Source of the DNA: Neobacillus paridis
Lineage (GTDB): Bacteria > Bacillota > Bacilli > Bacillales > Cytobacillaceae
NCBI RefSeq assembly: GCF_016765675.1
Contig: NZ_JAESWB010000115.1
Span: 1 to 64,000 of the forward strand
Reading direction: 5' to 3'
Length of the DNA stretch: 64,000 nucleotides
The notes under the pieces are model-generated. The model made no database searches. It had not been told where the DNA came from and saw only the letters and a list, made by a program, of their open reading frames with translations. Shown here one piece after another: positions 6,832 to 17,548 of this stretch. Position 1 is the first letter of the stretch. The number at the start of each line of letters is the position of its first letter. The position numbers were made by a program, and so were the translations under genes.

Positions 6832-7669
6832 AGAAACAATAAATCGTGATGAATTCATTAAAAATGATTACGAAGATCCAACCGTAGAAAAAGTACTCAC
6901 GAAAAAAGATTTGAATAAAATGGCCTGGCGCTCTTTGCTGTTGCAAGCATCATTTAACTATGAACGGATGCAGGGGGGTGGCTGGACTTACAGTTTGCTA
7001 CCGGGATTAAAGAAAATTCATAAAAATAAAAATGACTTAAGGTCTGCCATGCTCGACCATTTACAATTTTTCAATACTCACCCATTCTTGGTAACGTTTA
7101 TTCAAGGCGTTATCCTGGCAATGGAAGAAAACAAAGAACGCCGCGACACGATTCGCGGGATTAAAGTGGCCATGATGGGTCCTCTGGGTGGTATCGGTGA
7201 TGCATTGTTCTGGCTGACATTACTTCCAATTACGGCTGGGATTGGTGCCTCATTGGCAGCAAGTGGAAATATCGCCGGTCCGCTGTTATTCGTTATTGTT
7301 TTTAATATTGTTCACTTCGCCCTTGTATTTGGTTTGATGCATTATGGATACAATGCAGGAACAAAAGCAGTATTAAGCTTAAAAGAAAGTACCAAGAAAA
7401 TTTCTCGTGCCGCATCAATCGTCGGGTTAACCGTTATCGGCGCACTTGTTGCCACTTATATTAATTTCAAATTTGGCATCAAAATCCATGCCGGCAGCAT
7501 TAATGTCGATTTGCAAAAAGGTGTAATCGATCAAATTATGCCGCAATTATTACCGTTGCTTTATACATTCTTCTGCTACTGGATGTTGAAAAAAGGCCGT
7601 TCACCATTAACCTTGATTGGAGTTACCGTTGTAATCGGGATTCTTGGAAGCCTGTTTAAATTATTCTAA
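6821..7669 (+). CDS. agaE: PTS mannose-family EIID component
   Basis: 282 residues from the ATG at 6821, chosen because GGAGGAGG lies just upstream and because the N terminus then reads MASKETINRDEF. The family motif NYERMQGGGWTYSLLPGLKKI and GPLGGIGDALFWLTLLPITAGIGASLA are clear, with membrane segments in the C-terminal half. It overlaps the EIIC gene by 11 bp, so translation is probably coupled. Confidence 0.88.
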   Translation: MASKETINRDEFIKNDYEDPTVEKVLTKKDLNKMAWRSLLLQASFNYERMQGGGWTYSLLPGLKKIHKNKNDLRSAMLDHLQFFNTHPFLVTFIQGVILAMEENKERRDTIRGIKVAMMGPLGGIGDALFWLTLLPITAGIGASLAASGNIAGPLLFVIVFNIVHFALVFGLMHYGYNAGTKAVLSLKESTKKISRAASIVGLTVIGALVATYINFKFGIKIHAGSINVDLQKGVIDQIMPQLLPLLYTFFCYWMLKKGRSPLTLIGVTVVIGILGSLFKLF

Positions 7670-7682
7670 TTGTTTGAATACC

Positions 7683-7721
7683 AACAAAAGAGAAAAGATT
7701 CCCCTTCTTTTCTCTTTTGTT
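7683..7721. other. Intercistronic hairpin between EIID and deacetylase genes
   Basis: AAAAGAGAAAAGA and TCTTTTCTCTTTT pair around a short loop (stem about 15 bp), immediately after the EIID stop. The downstream arm is U-rich but has no clean T run. It could partly terminate, or protect the upstream transporter mRNA so that transporter and enzyme levels differ. Confidence 0.6.
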
Positions 7722-7741
7722 ACTATGAAAGAAGGAATAAA

Positions 7742-8890
7742 ATGCGCTATTTTGTTTATGCAGATAAATTTTTTCTAAAGAATGTGGTGGAGGACGCCGG
7801 CTATTTAGAAATTGTGGACGGCAAATTTGGCAACTATTCTAAAACGCTTCCGGTTGATCATGCCGAGGTCATCGACTGTAAGGGGAAATGGATTGCCCCG
7901 GGTTTAGTCGATACCCATATTCATGGGCTGTTAAATCATGATGTGATGGACAATGACTTTGAGGGCATCAAAGCTATTTCGGAAGGTCTTCTTTCCTGTG
8001 GTGTCACTTCATTTTTACCCACTACTTTAACTGCCCCGGTCGATTTACTCAACAAAGTCGTTGAAACCATTGGCAAGCATTATCAAGAAGTTCAAGGTGC
8101 AAAAATCCAAGGAATTTATTTAGAAGGTCCATTTTTCACGGAAGAGCACAAAGGGGCACAGAACCCGGACTATTTTTCTGATCCAGATCTGCAAGCTTTT
8201 GAAAAATGGCAACAGCTCTCAGGCGGGATCATTAAAAAAATTGCCTTGGCTCCAGAGCGCAAAGGAGCTGCGGAATTTGTCAAGAACGTGACAGAACAGG
8301 GAGTTGTCGTGGCGTTGGGCCATAGCAATGCAAGTTTTGAGCAGGCAAAAGAGGTGGTCGAGAGCGGCGCTTCCGTGTTTGTCCATACGTATAATGGGAT
8401 GAGTCCGTTAACCTCGCGTGCACCGGGAATGGTCGGAGCTGCAATGACTTTAGAGAAGGTATACTCGGAATTAATCTGTGATGGACACCATGTACATCCA
8501 GTGTCGGCTAAAGTTTTAATGGATGTCCGCGGCAGGGACCGGGTGGCGATGATTACTGATTGCATGCGCGCGGGTGCTATGCTGGATGGGGTCTATACGT
8601 TGGGGGAATTCCCGGTCATCGTCAAAGACGGGAAGGCAACGATTGAAAACGGCAGCCTGGCCGGAAGTGTACTAAAACTGAAAGAAGCGTTGAAAAATGT
8701 TGTTGATTGGGGTATTGCCACTCCGGAAGAAGCAGTAATGATGACAACTATTGTCCCGGCTACCAGCTGTCATATTGATGATGTCTGCGGCTCAATTGCA
8801 CCGGGAAGAGAAGCTGATTTTATCGTGCTGACGGACAAAATGGAGCTGGAAGCCACCTATCTTAACGGTGTGTGCAGGTATCATGTATAA
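7742..8890 (+). CDS. agaA: N-acetylgalactosamine-6-phosphate deacetylase (NagA/AgaA family)
   Basis: 382 residues from ATG 7742, which follows GAAGGAATAAA; the frame is open farther upstream but that stretch covers the intercistronic hairpin. Amidohydrolase metal ligands are visible: LVDTHIHG (His59, His61), YLEGPFF, LGHSNASFEQA and the catalytic-region ITDCMRAGA. HTYNGMSPLTSRAPGMVGAA replaces the HLFNAM motif usual in NagA, which fits a galacto-specific branch. It would release acetate from GalNAc-6-phosphate to give the AgaS substrate. A GlcNAc role cannot be excluded by sequence alone. Confidence 0.8.
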   Translation: MRYFVYADKFFLKNVVEDAGYLEIVDGKFGNYSKTLPVDHAEVIDCKGKWIAPGLVDTHIHGLLNHDVMDNDFEGIKAISEGLLSCGVTSFLPTTLTAPVDLLNKVVETIGKHYQEVQGAKIQGIYLEGPFFTEEHKGAQNPDYFSDPDLQAFEKWQQLSGGIIKKIALAPERKGAAEFVKNVTEQGVVVALGHSNASFEQAKEVVESGASVFVHTYNGMSPLTSRAPGMVGAAMTLEKVYSELICDGHHVHPVSAKVLMDVRGRDRVAMITDCMRAGAMLDGVYTLGEFPVIVKDGKATIENGSLAGSVLKLKEALKNVVDWGIATPEEAVMMTTIVPATSCHIDDVCGSIAPGREADFIVLTDKMELEATYLNGVCRYHV

Positions 8891-8998
8891 GAGTTTAGGC
8901 TTAAAAAAATATCGTAAAAAAACATTCACTAGCAAGTTTGCTGGTATCATGTAAAAACATTTGGTGCCATAAAGTAAAAGCAAAAAGGGAGTCATTCG

Positions 8999-9940
8999 AT
9001 GATTGTAAGTGTAACCATGAACCCGTCTGTCGATATTTCGTATCATTTAGATGAATTTATTTTAAATGAGGTCAATCGTGTTGCACATGTCAGCAAAACT
9101 GCAGGCGGCAAAGGCCTGAATGTTGCAAGGGTCATTCACTTGTTGGACGTCCCTGTGACCGCGACCGGAATCTTAGGGGGAACACTCGGGACTTTTATTG
9201 AAAATCAGTTGGACCGTGATGGAATTGCACACGACTTTTTAAAGACGAATCAAGAGTCGCGAAACTGTATTGCCATTCTTCATGAGGGGAAGCAAACGGA
9301 AATTTTGGAAGCTGGGCCGCATTTTTCCACCAAAGAGAAAAATGAATTTCTCACCCATTTTGGGAAATTTTTAAAAGCCGGAAATATTATTACGATCTCC
9401 GGCAGTCTGCCAAGAGGATTTGATGCTTCGGTCTACACCGAAATGATTCGTTTAGCCAGTGAACAGCAAATTCCTGTCTTGTTGGACTGTTCGGGAAAGG
9501 TGCTTGAGCAAGTTCTTAAGGCTAAGAAAGCCATGCCGGATCTTATTAAGCCAAACATTGACGAGTTAAATCAACTGCTTGGTAAAAAATTGCATGCAGA
9601 AAACTTGGACGGGCTTAAAACGGCTTTGGCAGATCCGTTATTTGCTGATATTGAATGGGTCGTCGTATCACTGGGAGCAAAAGGGGCGTTTGTCAAACAT
9701 AACGATACGTATTTCCAAGTAAAAATCCCTTCGGTCCAAGTAGTGAATCCCGTTGGGTCGGGAGATTCCGTCGTTGCCGGATTAGCGGCTGCGATGCTGC
9801 AAGGAAAATCGGTGGAAGATATTATGAAAACAGCTATGACGACCGGGGTGTTAAATGCGATGGAGACACAAACCGGTTATGTAAATAAAGCAAAATTCGA
9901 TCTTATTTTCCAACAAGTGGAAGTAATTGAGATGAAATAA
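8999..9940 (+). CDS. lacC: Tagatose-6-phosphate kinase / 1-phosphofructokinase family
   Basis: 313 residues of the PfkB fold. Signatures are [17 protein letters not shown] near residue 35 and [17 protein letters not shown] near residue 250, with catalytic Asp about 256. The family includes LacC and FruK; placement between a deacetylase and a LacD-type aldolase indicates phosphorylation of tagatose-6-phosphate to the 1,6-bisphosphate. RBS AAAGGGAG and ATG at 8999. Ends 25 bp before the aldolase gene. Confidence 0.82.
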   Translation: MIVSVTMNPSVDISYHLDEFILNEVNRVAHVSKTAGGKGLNVARVIHLLDVPVTATGILGGTLGTFIENQLDRDGIAHDFLKTNQESRNCIAILHEGKQTEILEAGPHFSTKEKNEFLTHFGKFLKAGNIITISGSLPRGFDASVYTEMIRLASEQQIPVLLDCSGKVLEQVLKAKKAMPDLIKPNIDELNQLLGKKLHAENLDGLKTALADPLFADIEWVVVSLGAKGAFVKHNDTYFQVKIPSVQVVNPVGSGDSVVAGLAAAMLQGKSVEDIMKTAMTTGVLNAMETQTGYVNKAKFDLIFQQVEVIEMK

Positions 9941-9965
9941 GATCGAAAGAGAGGGAGTTACAACT

Positions 9966-10955
9966 ATGGTCAAATTAACGAACAATAAGCTGGAAGCATT
10001 AAAACGATTATCAGATGAAAATGGCATCATCGGTGCATTGGCCATCGACCAGAGGGGATCATTGAAAAAAATGATTGCAAGCGCCAGCTCAAAAGAGATT
10101 GGTGATGAAGGTATCATTGAATTCAAAAAACTGGTAAGTAAAGAGCTCACGAAATATGCCTCATCGATTTTACTTGATCCTGAATATGGCCTGCCTGCTG
10201 CGGAAGTAAGGGATGAAAACGCAGGATTGCTGTTGGCTTATGAAAAGACCGGTTACGACGCAACCGTTCCTGGACGCCTGCCGGATGTGCTTGACGTGTG
10301 GTCAGCGAAACGGTTAAAAGAAGCCGGGGCGGATGCGGTTAAGTTTCTTCTATATTATGATGTTGATGAAGACCCAGCGATTAATGATATCAAACACGCA
10401 TTCATCGAACGGGTTGGTTCGGAATGCGTTGCCGAGGATATCCCGTTCTTCCTGGAAATCGTTTCATATGATGCGACGATTGAAGATGTGAAAAGCGTCG
10501 AATATGCCAAGGTAAAACCACATAAAGTCATTGACGCTATGAAGGTGTTCTCAGACTCACGCTACAACGTCGATGTGTTAAAAGTAGAAGTGCCTGTCAA
10601 TATGAATTATGTCGAAGGCTTCGCTGAAGGTGAGGTTGTCTACACGGTGGAACAAGCAAAACAATACTTTAAAGACCAAAGTGATGCGACAGAGCTGCCT
10701 TATATCTATTTAAGTGCAGGGGTTAGCGCCCAATTGTTCCAAGATACGCTGGAATTCGCTGCCCAAGCCGGTGCAGAATTCAACGGGGTCCTTTGCGGCC
10801 GCGCTACATGGAAAAACGGCGTCCAGCCATTCGCCGAAAAAGGTCAAGCAGCCGGTAACGACTGGCTCCAAACCGAAGGCAAAGACAACATCACCAGCCT
10901 AGATGCTGTCTTAAAGAAAACCGCAAAATCCTGGTTCACCAAAGTCGAAGCATAA
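9966..10955 (+). CDS. lacD: Tagatose 1,6-bisphosphate aldolase (LacD type)
   Basis: 329 residues of the LacD class I aldolase family: [12 protein letters not shown] near residue 25, [23 protein letters not shown] and [12 protein letters not shown] with a Lys near 205 suited to Schiff-base formation. It cleaves tagatose-1,6-bisphosphate to DHAP and glyceraldehyde-3-phosphate, ending the GalNAc route. AGAGAGGGAG precedes the ATG. Directly after its stop codon the same frame continues as a cutC remnant. Confidence 0.88.
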   Translation: MVKLTNNKLEALKRLSDENGIIGALAIDQRGSLKKMIASASSKEIGDEGIIEFKKLVSKELTKYASSILLDPEYGLPAAEVRDENAGLLLAYEKTGYDATVPGRLPDVLDVWSAKRLKEAGADAVKFLLYYDVDEDPAINDIKHAFIERVGSECVAEDIPFFLEIVSYDATIEDVKSVEYAKVKPHKVIDAMKVFSDSRYNVDVLKVEVPVNMNYVEGFAEGEVVYTVEQAKQYFKDQSDATELPYIYLSAGVSAQLFQDTLEFAAQAGAEFNGVLCGRATWKNGVQPFAEKGQAAGNDWLQTEGKDNITSLDAVLKKTAKSWFTKVEA

Positions 10956-11507
10956 GTCATCGGCGGCACAACTGTCAGCCATGGGGTTGCGAAACAAACG
11001 ATTGATTATTGCCGGAGTAGAAATGTAACTGTGATGGCGATGGTGCAGCCCAGGGGCGGCGATTTTGTTTATAACAAAGCGGAGATTGCCATGATGCAGG
11101 AGGATATTGCCCATTTCAAAGAGCTGGGAGCCGACGGGGTGGTATTCGGCTGTTTAACGGACAGCGGCTGGATTGATGAAGTAGCGATGCTTACGCTTCT
11201 GCAATCGGCGAAGGGACTCGAGGTCGTATTCCATATGGCATTTGACCAGATTAGGCCCGAAGCTCAGCTTGATGCCATCACCTGGCTGGCAGAACAAGGA
11301 GTGACACGGATATTAACGCACGGCGGTTCAAGCAATTCCAAACTGGAAGACAACCTTGACCTGTTAAAGGAATGGATCCAGTTTGCTGGTGATAGAATTA
11401 CCATCATGCCCGGCGGCGGAATTACCGATCGGAATCTGCCGCACATTGTTCGTGAGTTAGGGATAACCGAGGTGCATGGGACGAAGATTGTCGGTGAACT
11501 CGAATAG
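10956..11507 (+). pseudogene. cutC: CutC family gene lacking its 5' end
   Basis: From 11031 (GTG, then ATG 11034) the frame encodes about 158 residues that match CutC: VQPRGGDFVYN, ADGVVFGCL, FHMAFDQI, ILTHGGSS and PGGGIT with the C-terminal EVHGTKI. The homology begins upstream: the same frame, reading on from the lacD stop, gives IGGTTVSHGVAKQTIDY, which resembles the GGLTPS-type segment of CutC. The first 35-40 residues, including the usual GGADRIELC motif, are missing. A deletion seems to have joined lacD directly to the cutC body. A shortened protein could still be made; function is doubtful. Confidence 0.72.
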
Positions 11508-11591
11508 TAGAAAAAAAATAATAAAAATTAATTCTGAAAATTTTAAATAAATTATTGCTCAACAAAAAACACTATCTCAAGTTTGACAGTT

Positions 11592-11637
11592 AAAACCACA
11601 AGAATGCTGTAATGACAGGCTTTCTTGTGGTTTTTTT
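11592..11637 (+). terminator. Terminator after the amino-sugar cluster
   Basis: ACCACAAGAA pairs with TTCTTGTGGT around an 18-base loop and is followed by seven T. Confidence 0.85.
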
Positions 11638-11954
11638 GTGAATTTAACAGCTATTTACATAAACAAAATTAGGTATTTTAGCCCGTGATTTCCATTGTGA
11701 TTTTTATTTATTACCAATCCCCCCTTCTTGGTTCCTAAAAAAAATTAAAAGTGAATTGATATTTTTAGCAAAATGACTCGAAATTTGATGATTTTTTTGT
11801 CGAAAATGCAAGGATAACGACAAAAAATAGAACATTATAGCAATTTACTATCTAAATTGTCTGAAAAGGGAAAAAAGTATTTTGAGGATTACGACCCAAA
11901 TACATATATAATTGTTTTTTGAAGTACATATTCTCAAGTGAGGAAGAGGAAATC
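11638..11954. other. AT-rich gap before the glycogen operon
   Basis: No gene is seen. The gap is AT-rich and repetitive in A and T runs. Its right end holds the candidate promoter below and the glgB ribosome-binding site. Confidence 0.5.
11878..11906 (+). promoter_or_regulatory. Possible sigma-E type promoter for glgBCDAP
   Basis: GTATTTT at 11878-11884 and AATACATA at 11899-11906 are 14 bp apart and resemble the B. subtilis sigma-E consensus (-35 near ATATT, -10 CATACANT). The B. subtilis glg operon is known to be sporulation-controlled, which makes this plausible. The match is imperfect. Confidence 0.35.
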
Positions 11955-13907
11955 ATGACAGTAAACATATTATTTCCCACTGACTATCAGTTGCATCTAT
12001 TTCATGAGGGAAATCTTTTCCAAAGTCATCGGCTATTCGGTGCTCATATTTTTTCCTATTCCAACCAAACGAGTACACGATTCTGTGTATGGGCTCCCAA
12101 CGCTGTAACAGTTCGACTGGTTGGAGAGTTTAATAACTGGGATGGTCATGGATATGAATTAAACAAAGTGAATAATGAAGGAGTTTGGATGATCGTTGTG
12201 AATGACGATCTGGACGGAGAGCTTTATAAGTATGAAATTGTTACACGATCTGGAGAAAGGCTGTTAAAAGCTGATCCTTATGCCGTTTATTCGGAAGTAA
12301 GACCGAATACTGCCTCGATTGTTTATTCCATAAATGATTATGCGTGGCAAGACGATCGATGGATGAAACGGAAGTCTCAAAGCAACTTCTTAACGGAGCC
12401 TGTTGTGATCTATGAAGTCCATTTAGGATCATGGCGAAAAAAACAAAATGGAGATTATCTTACATATTCGGAATTAGCTGCCGAGCTAATCCCTTATGTT
12501 AAGGAACATGGATTTACCCATGTAGAACTATTGCCGCTTGTTGAGCACCCGCTCGACGATTCGTGGGGTTATCAAGGAACCGGGTATTTTTCCGTTACTT
12601 CAAGGTTTGGTGAGCCCCGTGAGTTTATGTATTTTGTGGATCAGTGTCATCAACACGGAATTGGCGTAATCCTTGATTGGGTCCCGGGTCATTTTTGCAA
12701 AGACGCACATGGGTTATACCGTTTTGATGGTACCCATCTTTATTCGTATCAGACTCCTGGCGATCGGGAAAATATGATTTGGGGAACAGCCAATTTTGAT
12801 TTAGGTAAGGGAGAAGTACAAAGTTTTCTGATTTCTAATGCCTTATTTTGGATGGACTATTTTCATATCGATGGTTTTCGGATGGATGCTGTTGCCAATA
12901 TTATTTATTGGCCCAATGCAGGTCATAAGAAACGTGAAAATCCATTTGGAGTTGCATTTTTAAAAAAGTTGAACCAGGTGATCGAAGAATATAATCCTAA
13001 CTTTTTAATGATTGGTGAGGATTCCACCGAATTTCCCCGGGTAACCGCGCCCGTACGCTTTGGTGGATTGGGGTTTCATTATAAATGGAATATGGGCTGG
13101 ATGAATGATGTTCTGGAATATATGGAAACGCCGCCGTTTGCGAGATCTCACGTTCATTCTAAGATTACATTTTCACTTTTATATGCTTTTTCGGAAAACT
13201 TTATGCTCCCATTTTCACATGATGAAGTTGTCCACGGAAAAAAGTCATTGCTTGATAAAATGCCTGGGGAATATCACGAGAAATTTGCTCAATTACGGCT
13301 ATTGCTTGGATATATGTTCGCCCATCCAGGGAAAAAACTGCTATTTATGGGTTTTGAATTGGGGCAGTTTGCCGAATGGAAGGATAAAGAGCAATTGGAC
13401 TGGAATTTAATGGAATATCCTCTTCATCAAAAGAATAATTTTTATGTAAAAATGTTAATGAAAGTATATAAACGGTCAAAAGCGCTCTATGAACTAGATC
13501 ACCTGCAGGCAGGTTTTGAGTGGATTGACGTTGATAATGCGGATCAATCCATTTTTTCTTTTATCCGCCGCGGAAAAAAAGAAGACGCCATGCTGATCAT
13601 TGTTTGTAATTTCACAGGTATTGGCTATCAAGGATATAAGATTGGTGTCCCCAGTCCGGGTCAATATCGGGAAATATTTAATAGTGACCAGGAAGAATAT
13701 GGCGGATCGGGGGTTGTAAATAAAAGGGCACTTATGGCGGTACAAGAGCCAAGTCATGGAAAACCATATTCACTTCAGTTAACAGTAGCCCCGTTTGGGT
13801 TTCAAATAATAAGACCAGTCAAAAAACGAAAGGAGCGAAAAGGGAATGGTAAAGAAAAAGTGCGTGGCCATGCTGTTAGCAGGAGGAAAGGGAAGCAGGC
13901 TGAATGA
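11955..13907 (+). CDS. glgB: 1,4-alpha-glucan branching enzyme GlgB
   Basis: About 650 residues. N-terminal CBM48 ([22 protein letters not shown]), then the GH13 barrel with [10 protein letters not shown] (nucleophile near Asp311), IGEDS (acid/base near Glu355) and SHDEVVH (Asp423). It forms alpha-1,6 branches in glycogen. ATG 11955 is preferred to the in-frame upstream ATG at 11919 because AGGAAGAGGA precedes it and the N terminus then aligns with [17 protein letters not shown]. The C-terminal basic tail ([11 protein letters not shown]) overlaps glgC by 62 bp. Confidence 0.93.
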   Translation: MTVNILFPTDYQLHLFHEGNLFQSHRLFGAHIFSYSNQTSTRFCVWAPNAVTVRLVGEFNNWDGHGYELNKVNNEGVWMIVVNDDLDGELYKYEIVTRSGERLLKADPYAVYSEVRPNTASIVYSINDYAWQDDRWMKRKSQSNFLTEPVVIYEVHLGSWRKKQNGDYLTYSELAAELIPYVKEHGFTHVELLPLVEHPLDDSWGYQGTGYFSVTSRFGEPREFMYFVDQCHQHGIGVILDWVPGHFCKDAHGLYRFDGTHLYSYQTPGDRENMIWGTANFDLGKGEVQSFLISNALFWMDYFHIDGFRMDAVANIIYWPNAGHKKRENPFGVAFLKKLNQVIEEYNPNFLMIGEDSTEFPRVTAPVRFGGLGFHYKWNMGWMNDVLEYMETPPFARSHVHSKITFSLLYAFSENFMLPFSHDEVVHGKKSLLDKMPGEYHEKFAQLRLLLGYMFAHPGKKLLFMGFELGQFAEWKDKEQLDWNLMEYPLHQKNNFYVKMLMKVYKRSKALYELDHLQAGFEWIDVDNADQSIFSFIRRGKKEDAMLIIVCNFTGIGYQGYKIGVPSPGQYREIFNSDQEEYGGSGVVNKRALMAVQEPSHGKPYSLQLTVAPFGFQIIRPVKKRKERKGNGKEKVRGHAVSRRKGKQAE

Positions 13908-14991
13908 TCTAACCAAGGAGCTGGCAAAACCCGCAGTCCCTTTTGGAGGAAAATATCGGATAATCGATTTTACTTTAAGCAATTGTGCTAATTCCGGAAT
14001 TGATACGGTTGGCGTTTTAACACAGTACCAGCCTTTACTATTAAACTCCTATATTGGCATTGGCAGTGCCTGGGATCTTGATTGTAAGGACGGCGGGGTA
14101 ACGGTACTACCGCCATATAGTGAATCTTCAGAGGTCAAGTGGTATACCGGAACTGCCAGTGCCATCTATCAAAATTTGAATTATTTAAAGCAATATCAGC
14201 CTGACTATGTCTTAATCCTTTCAGGGGACCATATATACAAAATGAATTATGAGAGCATGCTTGAATATCACCAGGAAAAACAGGCAGACGTCACAATTTC
14301 TCTCATTGAGGTCGCCTGGGAGGAAGCCAACCGGTTCGGCATTATGAATACGGATAGTGATATGAGGATTATAGAGTTTGAGGAGAAGCCCGCTAATCCG
14401 AAAAATAATCTTGCCTCCATGGGGATTTATATTTTCAGCTGGAATATTCTTAAGGAATATTTGGAACAGGATGCTAACAATCCCGATTCAAGTCATGACT
14501 TTGGTAAAGATATTATCCCTTTGTTATTAAGAGAAAAGAAAAACCTGTTTGCTTATCCGTTTAGGGGATATTGGAAAGATGTGGGTACTGTTGAAAGCCT
14601 GTGGGAGGCCAATATGGATTTATTAAAGGAAGACTGCGAGTTAAATTTATTTGATTACAGCTGGAAGATTTATTCCGTCAATCCGAACCGGCCGCCGCAG
14701 TTTATTTCACCGGAAGCGGTTGTCAAGGAGTCACTGATCAATGAAGGCTGCACGATTGAAGGAGAAATAGAGCATTCCGTGCTCTTTCAAGGTGTTTCAA
14801 TTGGGAAAGGATCCGTCGTGAAAGATGCGGTGGTTATGCAGGATACAGCTATAGGTAAGGATTGTTTCATCGAAAGAGCGATTGTTCCTTATGATATGAC
14901 AATCCCGGATGGAACGGTGATTCGTTCCTTTGATGAAAAAATAATTCTAGTAACCGAGCAACTGATCCGCAGGTTAAAGCCAGCCTATTAG
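13846..14991 (+). CDS. glgC: Glucose-1-phosphate adenylyltransferase catalytic subunit
   Basis: 381 residues. The nucleotide-binding motif [30 protein letters not shown] lies at residues 8-37, and the C-terminal third is a left-handed beta helix of hexapeptide repeats. It makes ADP-glucose from glucose-1-phosphate and ATP, the committed step of glycogen synthesis, together with GlgD. Start ATG 13846 lies inside the end of glgB with AAAGGAG upstream, so the two are translationally linked. Confidence 0.94.
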   Translation: MVKKKCVAMLLAGGKGSRLNDLTKELAKPAVPFGGKYRIIDFTLSNCANSGIDTVGVLTQYQPLLLNSYIGIGSAWDLDCKDGGVTVLPPYSESSEVKWYTGTASAIYQNLNYLKQYQPDYVLILSGDHIYKMNYESMLEYHQEKQADVTISLIEVAWEEANRFGIMNTDSDMRIIEFEEKPANPKNNLASMGIYIFSWNILKEYLEQDANNPDSSHDFGKDIIPLLLREKKNLFAYPFRGYWKDVGTVESLWEANMDLLKEDCELNLFDYSWKIYSVNPNRPPQFISPEAVVKESLINEGCTIEGEIEHSVLFQGVSIGKGSVVKDAVVMQDTAIGKDCFIERAIVPYDMTIPDGTVIRSFDEKIILVTEQLIRRLKPAY

Positions 14992-15053
14992 CATGATCCG
15001 TTATGGCGCAAGAATACTGGGGATGGAGTAGAGAAACTGGAGGGACTTATTGA

Positions 15054-16085
15054 GTGAAAAGAAAGCTATTAGGAATTATTGATGCAACAACCTATCATGA
15101 AGACTTGAAGGACTTATTAACGCATCGGTCTCTAGCTGCACTGCCATTTGCCGGCAGGTACCGAATTATTGATTTTATCTTATCAAGTATGGTTAACTCT
15201 GGAATTAGAAGCGTCGCTATTTTTCCAAAAATACAGTACCGCTCCTTGATGGATCATTTAGGGTCGGGGAAAAATTGGGATTTAAATCGCAAACGGGATG
15301 GGCTTTTCTTTTTTCCATCGGCCATTGTTGATAGTGAATATAATAGAATTGGTTCATTCGACCTTTTTGCGGCCAATATGGATTATTTTTATCGCAGCAC
15401 ACAGGAATATGCGATTATTAGTAATTGCTTTACGATTTTAAATATCGATTTTGGCTCAGTTTTTAAATGGCATTTGCAATCAGGCTGCGATATTACGGAA
15501 ATCCATGATCAGCGTGGAAGTTCACTAGAAATATATTTGATCAAAACTTCGCTTCTCATCAAGTTATTAGAAACTAGAAATCAAACCGGGTATACCTGCG
15601 TGCAGGATGTGGTAAATGACCCGCATCATGGCTATTCCATTTGCCAGTATGTTTATGATGGCTATGCCGTGATGATTGATTCCATTAAAACCTATTATTC
15701 TAGCAACATGAATTTATTGCAGCCTGAAATGTGGAAACAGTTGTTTTTGCGTGAGCGGCCCATTTTTACCAAGGTCAAGGATGAGCCGCCGACAAAGTAT
15801 TTAAAAGGGTCGAAAGTAACAAATGCGATGATTGCCAATGGCTGTCTCATTAGCGGTATTGTGAACAGAAGCATCATTGCCCGTGGTGTAAAAATTGGCA
15901 AAGGTTCAGTTATTAAGAACTGCATTATCATGCAAAAATGCCAAATTGAAGATAATTGTTACCTGGATTCGATGATTTTGGATAAAGATGTGAAAATTGA
16001 AGCAGGAACCAAAATAATCGGTACGCCAGGGTCACCATATGTGATTCGAAAAGGGACGAAGCAAGGAGCGTTGATGAAATCATGA
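15054..16085 (+). CDS. glgD: Glucose-1-phosphate adenylyltransferase regulatory subunit GlgD
   Basis: 343 residues and related to GlgC, but the pyrophosphorylase motif is degenerate: the N terminus reads [37 protein letters not shown] in place of GGKGSRL. This is the usual non-catalytic GlgD partner of Firmicutes. Start is GTG at 15054 with GGAGGG nine bases upstream. The last four bases overlap the glgA start (ATGA). Confidence 0.92.
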   Translation: MKRKLLGIIDATTYHEDLKDLLTHRSLAALPFAGRYRIIDFILSSMVNSGIRSVAIFPKIQYRSLMDHLGSGKNWDLNRKRDGLFFFPSAIVDSEYNRIGSFDLFAANMDYFYRSTQEYAIISNCFTILNIDFGSVFKWHLQSGCDITEIHDQRGSSLEIYLIKTSLLIKLLETRNQTGYTCVQDVVNDPHHGYSICQYVYDGYAVMIDSIKTYYSSNMNLLQPEMWKQLFLRERPIFTKVKDEPPTKYLKGSKVTNAMIANGCLISGIVNRSIIARGVKIGKGSVIKNCIIMQKCQIEDNCYLDSMILDKDVKIEAGTKIIGTPGSPYVIRKGTKQGALMKS

Positions 16086-17548
16086 AGGTACTATTTGCAG
16101 TGTCAGAATGTGGTCCGTTTGCAAAATCAGGAGGCCTGGCCGATGTTGCCGGGTCTTTGCCAAAAGAACTGAAGGCCCAGGGAACAGATGTTAGAGTGAT
16201 TCTTCCAAAGTATGGAACGATTGCCGAAAAATATAAAAAGGAAATGAAAAAGGTCAAGGAATTTACCGTTTCTGTCGGCTGGAGAAATCAGTATTGCGGC
16301 ATCGAGCAGCTCGAGTTCCAAGGAGTTATCTATTATTTTATCGATAATGAATATTACTTTAAACGCGAAGGACTATATGGCTATTTCGATGATGGCGAGC
16401 GGTTTAGCTATTTTAACCGGGCGGTTCTGGAAACCATCACCCAGCTGAATTTTTTCCCAGATGTGCTTCATTGTCATGATTGGCATACGGCAATGATTCC
16501 CTATCTATTAAAAACAGAATATTACAGGCGCAGGGGGTACGATCTGATTAGAACTGTTTTTACGATTCATAATCTCCAGTTCCAAGGAATTTTTCCAAAA
16601 GAAGTATTGGGGGATTTATTGGGCTTGGAGGATCTGTCGCTTCACTATCAGCATTTGGAGTTTTATGGAAATGTCAATTTTCTTAAGGGGGCACTGATTG
16701 CTGCCGATAAAATTACCACTGTCAGTCCGACGTATAAAGAGGAAATCAAGACGGAGGCTTATGGGGAAAAACTGGAGGGTTTATTAAGGAAACGGAATGA
16801 GGACCTTGTGGGAATTTTAAATGGAATTGATGAGGGATTCTACAATCCTGTTCATGATCCGCTTATATTTCAAACATATAGTCTGGAGGATTTAACTAAA
16901 AAGCAGGATAATAAACGTATGATTCAAAAGCAATTCGACCTAAAGCAAAGCCTTGGTACGCCGCTTTTGGTGATGATTTCTCGGCTGACCAAACAAAAGG
17001 GGGTTGACCTTGTACAATGTGTACTCCGGGAAATTCTGCAGGAAGATTTACAGGTCATAATCCTGGGAACGGGTGATTACGAGTACGAGGAATTCTTTCG
17101 GCAGGCGGCAAGAATTTATCCGGAAAAGCTGAAGGTTCAGACGGAATTTAATGAAGCCTTGGCGCATAAGCTGTATGCCGCCGCAGATCTGTTCTTAATG
17201 CCTTCACTATTTGAACCTTGCGGCCTTGGTCAATTGATCGCGATGAAATACGGGGCCATTCCGATTGTACGGGAGACGGGCGGGTTGAATGATACGGTTA
17301 GCTCATGGAATGAAGTGACCGGGCAGGGAAATGGCTTTTCTTTCCGCGATTTCAATGCGCATGACATGCTTTTTACCATTCAGCGGGCAATTGGCTTCTA
17401 TCATGATCACAGGACATGGCAGAAAATTATCAAACAGGCAATGGAAAAGGATTATAGCTGGGCGCAATCGGCCTTTTGCTATAATCAGCTCTACGCTGAA
17501 ATCGTCTCTGGGAGTGAATCGCATGTTTTCTTCGAAAGAACAATTTAA
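16082..17548 (+). CDS. glgA: Glycogen synthase
   Basis: 488 residues of the GT5 family. The ADP-glucose binding motif KSGGLADV begins at Lys15, [11 protein letters not shown] near residue 130, and the C-terminal [21 protein letters not shown] is the conserved nucleotide-binding region. It extends alpha-1,4 glucan chains from ADP-glucose. It overlaps glgD by 4 bp and glgP by 26 bp, so the operon is tightly packed. Confidence 0.95.
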   Translation: MKVLFAVSECGPFAKSGGLADVAGSLPKELKAQGTDVRVILPKYGTIAEKYKKEMKKVKEFTVSVGWRNQYCGIEQLEFQGVIYYFIDNEYYFKREGLYGYFDDGERFSYFNRAVLETITQLNFFPDVLHCHDWHTAMIPYLLKTEYYRRRGYDLIRTVFTIHNLQFQGIFPKEVLGDLLGLEDLSLHYQHLEFYGNVNFLKGALIAADKITTVSPTYKEEIKTEAYGEKLEGLLRKRNEDLVGILNGIDEGFYNPVHDPLIFQTYSLEDLTKKQDNKRMIQKQFDLKQSLGTPLLVMISRLTKQKGVDLVQCVLREILQEDLQVIILGTGDYEYEEFFRQAARIYPEKLKVQTEFNEALAHKLYAAADLFLMPSLFEPCGLGQLIAMKYGAIPIVRETGGLNDTVSSWNEVTGQGNGFSFRDFNAHDMLFTIQRAIGFYHDHRTWQKIIKQAMEKDYSWAQSAFCYNQLYAEIVSGSESHVFFERTI

